Positions 10,438-22,264 of a stretch of 64,000 nucleotides of DNA are shown piece after piece. Source of the stretch: Paramecium octaurelia (Eukaryota > Ciliophora > Oligohymenophorea > Peniculida > Parameciidae); the NCBI GenBank assembly GCA_905182995.1, contig CAJJDP010000102.1:252183-316182 (forward strand), written 5' to 3'. A model generated the notes under the pieces. The model searched no databases. It saw nothing but the letters and a program-made list of their open reading frames with translations, and was not told the DNA's origin. How positions within the stretch are numbered: the stretch's first letter is position 1; each line of letters starts with the position of its first letter. The position numbers and the translations under genes are program-made.

Positions 10438-11895
10438 ATGAAAGAGGAAACATAGATATTTAGGGTAAAAAAGTAGATACATTATTTCGCCTGGCATTGC
10501 TTTGCTCCCTATGCATTTTTAGGTTATTTCATGACAATCCCAAGCGCAGCAGAACCATCCTGGCTTAAGATCAATCAAACAAAACATAAATACAGAATCG
10601 ATTTCAATTGGATGAATGTTGCATTTCTGATGTACTCTCTTCAAAGATTATATAGAGGTTATTTGCTTGCAAGTGGCATTGAGATGAAAGGCAATCTGAG
10701 ACAGATAATGATTAAATGTGAGACCATGCTTATCGTGGCTCTGGTGTTGCAATGGTTTCTCCCCTTCAGAGAAGGGACTCTGATAATAAGAGTATTCATG
10801 GGAGCTTTGATCAATCTCGACATAAAGTACAGCAATGTCTATTTTAAAACTATGATGAAACCTATTGAAGTTTATATTAAGAAAAAATTTCCAGAATAAT
10901 TAAATGGTAATGGAATCAATATTAATGATAACTAGTTAAAAATCTAGGTCAATATTTATGTCAGTATCAATATATTGCCTTTGGAATTGGGTGGACAATT
11001 TAGGGACTTATGGCTTACAGCTATCCCAAAATCGAGATGCTTAACAAGTTGAAGATTTATGATGATTGTGTTCTGTGGAATTTGTTAATCTCCTTGCCAA
11101 CAGTATTTTTGGCAATTAGACTGATCAATTTACATCTTTCATTTAATTATGATGATCTAAAGACTTGCACCCCTAATGAGGCTGAGTACTTCTTGGCCAA
11201 TATGTTCAAGAAAGCCAATGTAGAGGAGGTAATAGACATGTACCACGAAAAACGACTTGTTGATAGTAAAATACAATTTTATCATTAGATGATGAGTACG
11301 AATTAGATGAATAAAAGACTCTCAAAATCATTTAGATCATCATGTATTCAAGTAGCACCATGATGTTAGTCTTCTTTATTAATCGTTTGAATGTAGATTC
11401 CAATGGAGTTATCTATTAATCTATGCCTTTTCATTACTTCATTTTTGGATTAACAATGATTTTGGCAAATTACCTGCCTTGTAAATTGTTTTATAAGGTT
11501 CCATAATTGTTACTGTATAGATTAAGTTTGTTCATGAGCATTATTATCAATTTGGCATTGGTGATTAGCATTTAAATTTAATCCTATTATTTCATTTTGA
11601 TCTCTTGCATCTTGGCAATATTTAGTAATGGGGTGGGTTTATTCTCATTCACTAGTAGCTATAATTATGTATAAATCACTTAATAACTCAGTACGTTGAT
11701 GATTTCATGCCAATCCAACTTAGTTAAGGCTTGAGTTTAGCAGTCTTGGTTGGACTGCAATTCTTTATTCGGGAGTAAGTGTTTGGAATAAGTCTAATGG
11801 TAACTACTATATTAGGAATATTCATATGGAGAAGAGTGTAATATTTAATTGAATAGGAGGAAGAGGATGAAGATAACGCTAAATTGATTATGTGA
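10438..11895 (+). CDS. Multi-pass membrane protein, family not recognised
   Basis: 460 residues after removing introns of 29, 23 and 23 nt (10907-10935, 11266-11288, 11669-11691; the last ends in CAG). ATG at 10438, TGA at 11893-11895. The N-terminal half has hydrophobic stretches near YFAWHCFAPYAFLGYFM, MNVAFLMYSLQRLY and MLIVALVLQWFL. The C-terminal half has many more: VLWNLLISLPTVFLAIRLI, SSTMMLVFFI, YFIFGLTMILANYL, LFMSIIINLALVISI, YYFILISCILAIFSNGVGLF, LSLAVLVGLQFFI and ISLMVTTILGIFIW. I count about ten helices. The C terminus ends in an acidic tail (EQEEEDEDNAKLIM). No motif ties it to a known transporter family. The frame is only continuous when the mini-introns are removed, which supports a real gene. 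Confidence 0.8.
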
Positions 11896-11973
11896 TATAA
11901 GAGTGTATTAAAGAGATGTTAAATAATTTATATTAGAAAGCAATAAATTAATTTTTAATTAAATCTTTTTCAA

Positions 11974-12457
11974 ATGAAAACCCATACAGAAGTGTCAAGT
12001 CAAAGAAGAAAGGGCAGAAGAGCTTAGCTTGGTGCTCCATCTAATATTAGATATAAATTAATGAGTGCTCATTTGTCAAAAGATCTAAGAAAAAAATATA
12101 ATGTCAGAGCATTACCAGTCAGAAAGGATGACGAAGTGACAGTGGTCAGAGGTATGAATAAATTAGTAAGGAAAGGCACTCATAAGGGAACAAAAGGAAA
12201 GGTTTCATCAGTTTACAGAAAGAGATGGACAATTCAGATTGAGAAATTGACAAGAACCAAGGCCAATGGTAGAGTTAATAATAATAACAATAGGAATGCC
12301 ATATCAAATACCAATCAGAGCATCTTAATGCATTATCACTAAACCATACTTAAATGAAGACAGAAAACAATTGCTTGCAAGAAAGGCATCAGCTAAGGTA
12401 TCAACAAAAGGAAAGGGTGAAAAGCATACAACTGAAAGTACAAAGAAGGCTGATTGA
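11974..12457 (+). CDS. Ribosomal protein uL24 (L26)
   Basis: 144 residues, introns of 24 nt (12152-12175) and 25 nt (12269-12293). This is a protein of the large cytosolic ribosomal subunit. Family blocks are clear: [45 protein letters not shown], the KOW-motif segment [13 protein letters not shown] formed across intron 1, [20 protein letters not shown], then [23 protein letters not shown] and a basic Lys/Thr-rich tail. Length matches the family (about 142-145). Intron 1 is a multiple of three without an in-frame TGA and ends in AAG, so its retention would only insert eight residues into the KOW loop; removal is inferred from conservation. ATG at 11974. Confidence 0.95.
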
Positions 12458-12525
12458 ATTTGAATAATGTTGTAGAGAATTTATTATGCAGAATAATTTA
12501 AATATTAAGTTTAAAACATGTATCA

Positions 12526-15500
12526 TCAATGGCGACTTGGTGATCTGTATGGATCTAGACTAGCCTCTTCTCTTGTTTTGTCCCAATCTACAAGGAATCC
12601 CTTGATATTCATATTGAATTTGTTCAACTCAACGTCCTACATTAGAAAATCTAATTTACATGATGGAATTTAAAGTTGAAAGCATGTTTTCCAGCTCTTT
12701 CTATCATCAACTTTGTGGTCTCAGAGACTTGAACTCTTCCCTCAACTCCACTGCTTTCCATTTTATTGGCAACGGAGACATCTTTTCCATAGATATCATA
12801 TCGGACAATGTCAGTTCCAATGATACCGCCAGTTACCTATCCAGTGTGGATACCGATTCTCATGTTCAATTTATCAAATTTGATTTTCTATCTAACAGAC
12901 ATAATGATATCGACCATCTGAAATCCCATTTTGACAGTGTTAATGGCTTCTTGAATAGGCTAAATAATGAATATGACTAAATACATTTCGTTTGGCACTA
13001 TTAGTGAATCCCATAACAACATAACAATCCCCAATAGTGTACATTTTGTAGACATTGTATCTTTAACATAGTTTATCGAATTCAGTGAAGAGATTTCTCA
13101 ACATGAGTACGACACCTTCTGGACTCTGAGTGTGGGAGTACTCAGTGAATCCTTTAATGTCAGCAAAGAGAAGAGTCACATCATCAAACTCATCTATAAA
13201 GTCACTTTTGTCGTAGATGGAACTATTCTTCATTTTAAGATAGGAATGCATAGGTAACAGTTAACTAACAAGATTAATTTGTTTGACTTTCTTTTCTTCG
13301 TTGATCTATAAGTTGTTGAACATTTGTATTTGTTCACTCATTGCTAGGTAATATCCTAACAATAGGATGAGCATGCAACAACAAATATAGAAGATTGCAT
13401 AATGAGTGATTAAGTCTGTAGAAATGTAGAATCCTAAGAACAATCCAAACATGATCATCATATAGAGTATTACTTACAGAAATGAAAACATTTTCATCTA
13501 ACAAGACACTATCATAATGTACAGTATTTCAAGTAAACAAATAATTGCTACTTCTCTATTGTCAGTTAAATAAGCCTAGAATAGGACAGTGAAGACAGCG
13601 TAAATAAGCAAGATGTAATACATAGTGTTAACTACTCTATTTCTATAAGCCTTGGATAGGATTGGAAATAGTACTAATGATACAATCAGGAAAATAGCCT
13701 ATTTATAAATATTGAATCTAATACTCTCAATACGAAGATCAACAAATCATGATTAAACAATTTACGAACTATTATTGATAACAGAGTAATAACGAAATAA
13801 GTGATCCACAAAAATATCATACCCACTCTTGATTCATCTACATTTTGTTCCTTAAGAATTTGATTGAAATTGGATTTTATTTCATTTTCTGGTATGTCCA
13901 GAATTATATTTGGTTTAATCAATTCCAACTCCAATACTCTCTCGTCTTATTCATTTGTCATCAATACTGAATCTTCAGTTGGCACTTATTCAGGAGGTTA
14001 TGCTGGTATTGTTAATCTTGATCTATTGTCTTCATGAACTGACCCTTGTTGTGCTTGAACTGGCTATGGTCCTTTAGGAGATATATCAAGTTTGCTCTAC
14101 TATTTCAAATTATCCTGGTATATTGAGTTGTGTAATTATGATAGGAATTACCTTTACTTTTTGGTTTTTGAACTTCCCTGCTATCTTAACTCCTTTACAA
14201 CAAGCTTAGTGCAGTTCTACCATAATTGAAATGCCTTTGGTATTTAATAACCTATTGGTTTAGTCTTGAACACTTAATAAGTATCAATGATTCCTAAACC
14301 TTTAGCTTCCTTCTATTTCTTCTAATAGTACTTGATTCCATGTCTTGCCTATTTAAAAGCCTGTTCACTCAATGTTATGGCTCCTGTATCTCCAGTTGAC
14401 CCTACTCTACTTGTCTAATTGACAGGATCCCCTATCAAAGAAAATTGAGGTTTATGATGACCTATCACTCCAGCAATGACTCGACCCACATGTATTCCAA
14501 TCTTCATCTCAATTTGATTACCCTTTCCATACTTTCTCCCTTGCACTTACTACATCATATCAAATGCCATATTAACTAATCTCATAGTCTTCTCTATCCT
14601 TGTCACATGAGCTGTCATATTTTATTCACATGCCTTAATACCTGTGGCAGCCATGTATGTATATCCAACAGTTTCAATCTTCTGCACTCCATGTTGAATA
14701 CACAAATTATCATACAATCTAAACAATGAATCCAACATCAACACTACATTCTTGCCTTCTTCCTTCATGATTGTATCAAAATCACAAATGTAAGCAAACA
14801 AAATAGAAACATCATCCTAAGCCTATTGCATTGAAAATTATCCTATTGAAATTTGTTGTCTCACAAATCTAGGCACCAAGATGCTCAATATGTCTTGGGC
14901 AGCTATATTATCTTGTTCTATTGAATATTTTGCTAAGTAGTCATTTCTTCTATGTTTGATCGACTTGTAGTAACTGAACAAAAATCTAATAGTGATACTC
15001 ACAACCAATAGAATTTGAGTGCTGGCTGCATACACAGATACTCTACTTTGAGAATAAGTTCCATTGGAAGTGCTGAGATCTGTTGAAATCACAACTATCA
15101 AGATTCTTACAATTAGTTGAATCAAGTAACAGATGTTGTACAACATTATTGGAATCACACTCATATTCATCGAATTAAATGTACTAAATAAGATCACTAA
15201 AGTAGCAGAGAGAGTTATAGTCAAATCATCTGATAACCAATCTATTGCTACTTTGATTGCAAATATGATCAGCACTATGATATGTGAGTATGTATAATAT
15301 GATTATTCCATTGCATGACTACACGAAAAGAGGATTATAATAAAGATGATACCAAATACAACTAAGTAATACGCTCCTGTGAACACTCTTTGATCTGTCA
15401 AAAAGAAGTCTGTTAAACAATATGCAATGTAGTATAATAACAGAATGCATAAGAATACTCGCAAATGCTTGAGGGATTGAACTAATTTGTGAGCTAAAAA

Positions 15501-18500
15501 CTTTTATTCCAAAACCAGCTCCTTCATCTCAAGAGTGAGAGGTTTCAATTTCATTTCAGTTACTTTGGTATCACCTGGATTCAACATCTCTTATATGTAA
15601 GGTGAAGTAGCTGAACAATCAATGAACACCTTCTGAATTATGGATGAAACATTACTATCATATAATAATAATTAAATATTACACATGCTAATCTAGACAT
15701 TGATGTAAAATCTCTTTGTTTGTAATCACTTCCTATTCTACACCGCTTTTATTCTGAAATGCAAATTATTAATATGCACTTGGAAAGTATATCAATTTTA
15801 TAACATCATGTAAAAAGTAATTGATAAAATAACACCCAATTAGACTAAATATCATCGCAACGATGCTATTAAATCTAGTAAACAACTGATATGTCAATTC
15901 TTGATAATCATAATTACTAAAGTCTCCTCTGTAATTAAGAAAAACAAAGCCTACCAATAATCCAAAAGTCAATAGAAAGGCTATGACCACAACACTTACA
16001 CTATTGCAGATCAATCTAAACAGTACTTTTAGAGTAGACACAGTGATGAGCAAATAGATTATTGATGTTGCTACCATTTGTAAATCTGACTAGTGACCAT
16101 CATTCGTCCATGCATAATTAACCATGTAAATACAAGAATAGAATGTGTAAGCTGCACAAATGAAGGACTCCAAAAATCCTTCAAGGAGATAATAAAGCCA
16201 GAATCTACGAGTTCTTATTTACCCATCTATGTAAAATGCAGGAAATCGAGTATTCACTAAAGGTTAAGTCTGCTTATCAGCCAAACCGATGACCAAGGCA
16301 TTTGGAGTGGTGTACATAAAAATGTATAAAAACACTGTCATTGAATCATGCAATGAGGTGGCTGTGAATTGGCAGAACCAATTAAAGAAGAAGAGAGTCA
16401 TACCTAAGAAACCAGCACAATAAAATAGATAGATGATCATAGATGACACTCTTTCGCTATGCAATTTGCATTTCTATAATAGCAACACCTTGATTTCAGA
16501 AAGTGTATTAACACTGATGTCACCTGCATTCACTTGAGGATAAATGTGATTTCTTTTGCTGTTAATTATTTCAATACTGACATTCGCAGCTTACATCATC
16601 AATGCATCATTATATCCATCGCCAACTCCCAGAACAGTAGGATTGTTAGGAAAGTAATTGCGAATTATCGTACATGCTAATTCCTTTTATTATGGATTCA
16701 TATTGAATCCAATCACATTCTTACAAACACAAGATAAGAACCTGAAATGACTCATTAGATCAGGCGATTCACTAATCAGAGATAGGGAATGACCATTAAC
16801 TACTAAAACGAATTGTAACACCTATTAATATTGCGCTCCTTCAAAAAATGTCACACTTGATTTAATCATACTTCTACTCATCATATTATCATTCTAATGC
16901 TTTTCTTATTATTTCTCTTGTATCTTCTATATTTCACTTTAGATCTGTCCTATAGCTGTATTAATTTGTAACCATATCTATTCCTTATCGGTGGCCACAA
17001 TCCTCAGATATTTAGACGTCGCCGTCATCTCTAGAGATTGTGCACAACTGATTGTTTGCACTTCCTAATCACCACTCAATAACCATATATCAATGTTACA
17101 ATCTTTAACAGTTCTAATGAAATCTAAAGCATCATTTTTCAATTCTTCTTTGAATCCTGTCATCCCCAAAATATTCAACTCCTTCTCATATTCTAATGCC
17201 AATTGCTCAAGAAGAATATCTTGGTTTGTTAATGAACTATGCAACAGATTAAATTGTTATTTGTAACTTTCAGTCTCCTTCTCACTCAACACTCTAGTAG
17301 CATAGATAATCATTCTGATTCCTCTCTGTTTGTAATGCTGAATGTAAGAGTCTAGTTCTTCTCTTTCCTTATGATTTAATTACAACTTTGCTTTTATTGC
17401 TTCATAATCTCCTTTACAAATTAATAATGAATTGTTTTTCGATCCTTCCCCACATAGTTAGTTGATTGCTTCATACTTTTATTTTAAATCTAGATCCATC
17501 GTCATAGGAGCCTAAATAACAACAGAATTCAGATTTCTAGTGTATGTAAACAAATTCAATCCCAAAACTTGATACCATATTGGATTTCCTCTTACTTTAC
17601 ATAAGTACATATCAGGACTATCAAATTTGTTGAAATTTTCAAGGGAGTAACCACAAGAACGAGCAAATGTCAATGCAATTTCTTCACTCTTTGAGAAGGA
17701 TTCATAAGTAATAGAGTCAGCCCCAAATACTGGTCTAGCCTCATGGCATAACATTAAGCATTTTAGAAATGCATCATAATACAATGTGTTTATATCTTCA
17801 GTTTATTGGTACTCTTTTTAAGGTGAACTACTTCTTAATTGATTCACTAACTAAATGAATTCATCATTATTATTTCCAGGGCTATTTCTAGTTTTAGGTT
17901 GTGGTAAAAATATTCTTGTCTACATATAATATTGCAAAGGTTATTAGACTGAGTTCTCCAACATTGTCATTCTCTTATTCTATGGCTAGGCTGTAATCTA
18001 ATTGAAAATAGGATTGTTATTGGATGTTTTTACGCTTTTCAACAATAATTTACCACTTGGTTAGACATCTGCATGACTGGTCTTCTTTTCGTATTCAAAT
18101 GGGATCAAATATTCATTGCCATCATTGATGCTAGCAAATTTAACAGGATCCTCATTTTCTTCAGGCTTGACTGATTTTTAATTCAAAGTTGTCTGCAATT
18201 GATCATAATTCAAAGTAAATGACAGGGAACCAAATAAAAGATTATCCAATTTGTAATAGGAAGTAGTCAAAGTGCCTGTTTTGTCAATCAACATGTAATC
18301 AACATGACCTAAATCACTCAGGTTGTTAGCTGTGTTGATTTTAACATATTTAGTAATATTATCTTCAATTTAATTGATTTCATATTTAAATAAAGAAACG
18401 AAGTTAACGAAATCTAATAGTAGATAAAGAGTGGATGGAATTAATTAGGCATATAGGATTGCTAATTAGAAGACCTTCATTCCATTGGTGGTATTGTGAT

Positions 18501-19459
18501 CAATTAATAAGGCGAAGTAGCCTTCATCAGATCTTGCTAATAGAACAATGATTGAAATCAAAGTAAAGAAGAGGGATAAGCAAGCCATGAGGAATGAATA
18601 GAAATTGCACTGTTTTTCTTCAAAACTGTGTTTCTAAGCATTGTAATGACTGCTTTGCATAGTTTTAGTGTTTTCACCAACGTAGACAACTAGACCGAAT
18701 AGCCAGGAAGTCTATTTAATCTTTGTGCCTTTGGGGATGAAATTGTCTATAGTCAATTCCTCATTTTTGGGATCCTTCTTCAATTTTAATCTACCATGAA
18801 ATCTTTCGGTGTTTCCATTGGGTGCTTCATATTCTAATTTACCAGTCAACATTTTTCTGTATTCTGGAAACTGATTCTTCAATCTTGTTCTCAAGACTAT
18901 CAATTGAGTCAAATAGGAAGATTTCTTCTTGGCCAGAGAAGATTTGCCATCGTAATATTGTGTGTCAACCATACAAATTGCCTCTCTGTCTCTCACTTAT
19001 CCTGTGTCCAATAGGATGATATCTGCAGGGACAATGTCTCCTTTGATCAGATAGAGTACATCTCCAATTTGAATATCACTCCATTTTATGGTTTCCAATG
19101 AACCATCTTTGGCTCCTCTGGATGTTGTTTGCATATTTATCTTATGATCATGAGTCTATCTGCGTATGTCGAGTATGAATTCCATAAAGACATAAAATAT
19201 CACACTCAATCCGACAGGGAAGATGGTGATCCATCTGTAAAACGGAGACAATGTTGGATCAATCAACATTATTAAGGAAATCCCTAAAAGATAGATGTTT
19301 CCGAATCTTTCCAATGCAGTGTATAATGTTTTGGGTAGAAAGTTATATAACTAACATTATCATGAACATTACTCTATATTTCCTGGTGTTGAAAATGTTT
19401 TTGTTTTAAGGTACACTCAATAATTAAACACTTCCTTTATGTAATTCCATGGTAATCAT
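12526..19459 (-). CDS. P4-type ATPase / guanylyl cyclase fusion
   Basis: About 2,287 residues with introns recognised at 19351-19372 (22 nt), near 12971-12995 (25 nt) and near 12637-12659 (23 nt). The N-terminal half is a P4 (flippase-type) P-ATPase: YNFLPKTLYTALERFGN at the start, the phosphorylation motif DKTGTLT (plus-strand 18265-18285), LSGD and VGDGYNDALMM (about 16602-16631). The usual DGET dephosphorylation motif reads DGKS. The C-terminal half has two membrane-spanning blocks, each followed by a class III cyclase domain. The first (about 14420-14830) keeps the guanine-selecting Glu in KIETVG but has Tyr where both metal-binding Asp should be (FAYIC, VGYTY). The second (about 12640-13250) has the metal ligands (FADIKGF, TIGDCY). 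This is the architecture known for ciliate and apicomplexan guanylyl cyclases, which make cGMP at the cell or ciliary membrane. Start ATG 19457-19459; an in-frame ATG lies at 19450. Confidence 0.95.
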
Positions 19460-19556
19460 TTATGAATCACTTCCATAGCAGAAGTTCAAACATTCCCGGA
19501 ATCTCCTCAACCATATCTCCACGATTTAGTGATGGTTATAATTCATATTAATTTAA
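19460..19556. promoter_or_regulatory. Short divergent promoter region
   Basis: Only 97 bases separate the start of the cyclase gene (minus strand) from the start of the ROK kinase gene (plus strand), so both promoters must lie here or overlap the coding ends. The stretch is AT-rich; I see no defined box or operator. Inferred from gene layout only. Confidence 0.4.
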
Positions 19557-20447
19557 ATGTAATAATCAAAAGCAGCTCTGGAAATAGGAGGCACCTTTAT
19601 TCAAGTTGGTATCGGTACCAAAACAGATAACAAATGGTCATTAACCAATAAAAAGACATTTGACACCAGAGATCCAGAAGATACTCTCCTTGATCTAGTG
19701 ACTTATTTGCAGCAATTCGAATTTGATTCAATTCAAATAGCTTCCTTTGGTCCTCTGTGTTTGAACAAAGATGATCCCCAATTCGGATCCATTACCTCCA
19801 CTCCTAAACTCAAATGGCAGAATTTCCCCATTGCAACAAGATTGTCGCAATCATTAAAGAAACCCTTTGCAATAGACACTGATGTTAATGCCTGTGCCAT
19901 GGCTGAATTTATGTTGGGCAACCATAATGTGAGACAATCCCTTGCGTACATCACAATCGGAACTGGAGTTGGAGTAGGTATCATAGTGAATAGACAATGT
20001 GTTCATGGAATGTTGCATCCAGAAGGAGGCCATATTTTAGTTGCCAAACAGTAAGAGGACAAAGACTTCAAGGGAGTTTGTGCATTTCACGGAGATTGTT
20101 TAGAAGTGCTATTATGTTAGTGATATCATTAGGGATTATGTACCAATGTTGCAATAGCCAAGAGATTGAATTGTCCTATTACTGAATTACCTAATATCAG
20201 TGATGATCATCCAGTATGGGAATTGATTGGTTTTTACTTGGCAGAAGCATGTCAAAACATCTTATATCTATTGTCAATCGAAAAGATAGTGTTGGGAGGA
20301 GGAGTCATGAACAGGAAGCTCTTGTATCCCATTATTGATAAGCATCTAAGAAGACTAGTGAACAAGTATGTGGAAATACCAGAAAATTACATTGTGGAGC
20401 CTCAGGTAGAAGATGTTGGCTTAATTGGTGCATTATTATTATAATGA
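19557..20447 (+). CDS. ROK-family sugar kinase (bacterial-type fructokinase)
   Basis: 287 residues, one 27-nt intron (20106-20132) that starts GTG and ends TAG. It phosphorylates a hexose, most likely fructose, with ATP. Motifs: the phosphate-binding loop LEIGGTFIQVGIGTK near residue 8 (Glu where the usual loop has Asp), ASFGPLCL, the catalytic-base region DTDVNACAMAEFMLG, TIGTGVGVGIIV, HPEGGHI, and the ROK zinc signature GVCAFHGDCLEGL rebuilt across the intron, followed by KIVLGGGVMNR. Length is typical of ScrK/YdhR-like fructokinases (about 290-300). ROK kinases are mainly bacterial, so an old transfer from bacteria is plausible, but the codon use and the mini-intron show it is now a normal ciliate gene. 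Stop TGA at 20445-20447. Confidence 0.93.
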
Positions 20448-20546
20448 TAATAATTCAATTATATGATCTCATCTAGGATTGTGAGTTCTCTCTCAAGGTT
20501 TTAGTTGATATCAATGTTATAATAGGTAAATAAATATATAATAATA

Positions 20547-21819
20547 TCATTTAGTTTCAGCTTATTTGATAGTAGTCTTTTCCAAATTGCTTTCTGGTTA
20601 TTACACTTATTTTGATACAGTCTCATCCAATTTTGTTATCTTCTTAATTGGCACTTGTTTTTAGCCAGATTCATAGTATATTGATTATTGCAACGGTATT
20701 GGTTGCATCTGTTTAGTCTAATATAATGGTTATGGTTGATGATATGTTTGATATAACACTTATGGTTATCTTGGAGAACTTAGTATTTTTGATTGAGGTG
20801 AACTGAGTATTTGTTATTGAGGTACATAACTTTATGAATAAACAAGTTTATTTGGAGACATTTGTCGTTTTTCTTGAAAGAATGGAATCAAGTTGCAAAT
20901 TTTATCTCTAAATTAATCGATCACCTGTTTTAAATCATTCCAACTTGGTCTTGCATTCTCTTCAATTTACAACAGTTCTCTTACAAAGTTTGTTAACAAT
21001 TGTGAATATCCTGATCTCCTTACTTTTTGCAATTTTTAATCCACCAAATTTTGTGATATGCAACCATTCTAAAAATCCATACAATCATAAGATTCTTCTA
21101 AAAGTAGAACTTCCAGCATTGTCATTCCAAATGAAAATACATCACTTTTATATTCATTATGTTGTGCTCTAAAGTTCATATTTCTATAATTGCTTAATAA
21201 TATAGGAGATAGGTAAGCTCTATCTTTGCTTAGCAACATCTTCTGAAACCCATGCTAACCTCCAGGAAAATAGTTATATTCTGCCAACTTTACACTTCCA
21301 TTCTCATCCAAATAGATGTGCTATGGTTGGATATCTCCATGAGCTTACTTCTATTCTTCCAAAAATGCCATTGGATCTACTATTTATTAAATCAATAGCC
21401 AAATATGAGATTCAGGGTATCTCTTAAGTGGTTGCTTTCTCTTTTTCAATTCACTCTCCAGTGTGTCTTAAAAATACTCTGAAACAACCATCACCAAACT
21501 GGAATCAGAACAAATCGATTATTCATTACAAGTGCGAACAGCCAGTAATTACACCAAATTAGGATGTACAAAGATTTTCCTCTTCCTCAAATGGTTTGTT
21601 ATCTGTGTTAATTCAGTATCACTCTTACTTTACAACTTCTTAATGCAAATCATAGAATTATTCTAATTATAACAGCTTAATTACTTGATTGTGATTGTAC
21701 AACTTCACCTACCCAAATTGGTTGTGATCATATTCTCTCTCCTTTGAATATTGCAGTAAAAACATTTGGTACTATTATTATGTCTTCATTTCATTTGTAT
21801 CACTTTGATCAGCTCCCAT
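20547..21819 (-). CDS. Divergent protein kinase-like protein, probably catalytically inactive
   Basis: 413 residues with one 31-nt intron (21603-21633). The C-lobe of a protein kinase is recognisable: LVVSEYF-like hinge (MVVSEYFQDTLES), WLLIQQIVDPMAFLEE (helix E), HGDIQPQHIYLDENGSVKLAEYNYF (catalytic loop and magnesium loop), RAYLSPILL (APE region), YKSDVFSFGMTMLEVLL (helix F), and ENARPSWNDL near the end. HRD is changed to HGD, the Asn of the loop is changed (QPQHI), and DFG is replaced by AEY. No glycine-rich loop or VAIK Lys can be seen in the N-lobe. I therefore predict a pseudokinase, perhaps a scaffold. The C-terminal 120 residues are Gln/Pro/Tyr-rich and disordered (SSPQ and YQ repeats). 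Many such divergent kinases exist in ciliates. Confidence 0.85.
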
Positions 21820-22264
21820 TAACGAATAAATTAAATTAATATTATTAATAAAACTAGTATTTCGAACATTTTAAACTGTAAATTATATTTATATATAAAA
21901 ACAAAGACTTACTAATTTTGTTTGGATTTCTATCTAATATCTATTAATACTTAAACCTAAATACAGACCCTTAAATTCTAATTAAAAAATTAGAAAAACT
22001 CTACTTCTTAGAATAGATCATGATAACTCATATATTTATCCATAATATGCTATTGTTTGAGAACTCTTATAGTATGTTTGTTATATAATCATAACTAATA
22101 TTATTGTATTGATTTAATCAGAAAGATTAAATTAAACCTATCTAGATTCAAAGTATGATCAGTGATAACTAATTGTTTGTTAAATCACTCCCGATTAAGA
22201 ACTTCAATTTATAAATATGAATTTTAAGAAATTGGTACTTATTTATTCTATAAAAATTACATAT
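21820..22264. other. Intergenic, very AT-rich
   Basis: About 445 bases between the start of the kinase-like gene and the end of the second Myb gene, both minus strand. It should carry the kinase-like gene's promoter. No open frame or repeat stands out. Confidence 0.5.

Noticed and set aside
11010-11288. Separate gene starting at MAYSYPKIE
   Set aside because: It joins the upstream frame through a 29-nt intron and the downstream frame through a 23-nt intron, making one membrane protein gene.
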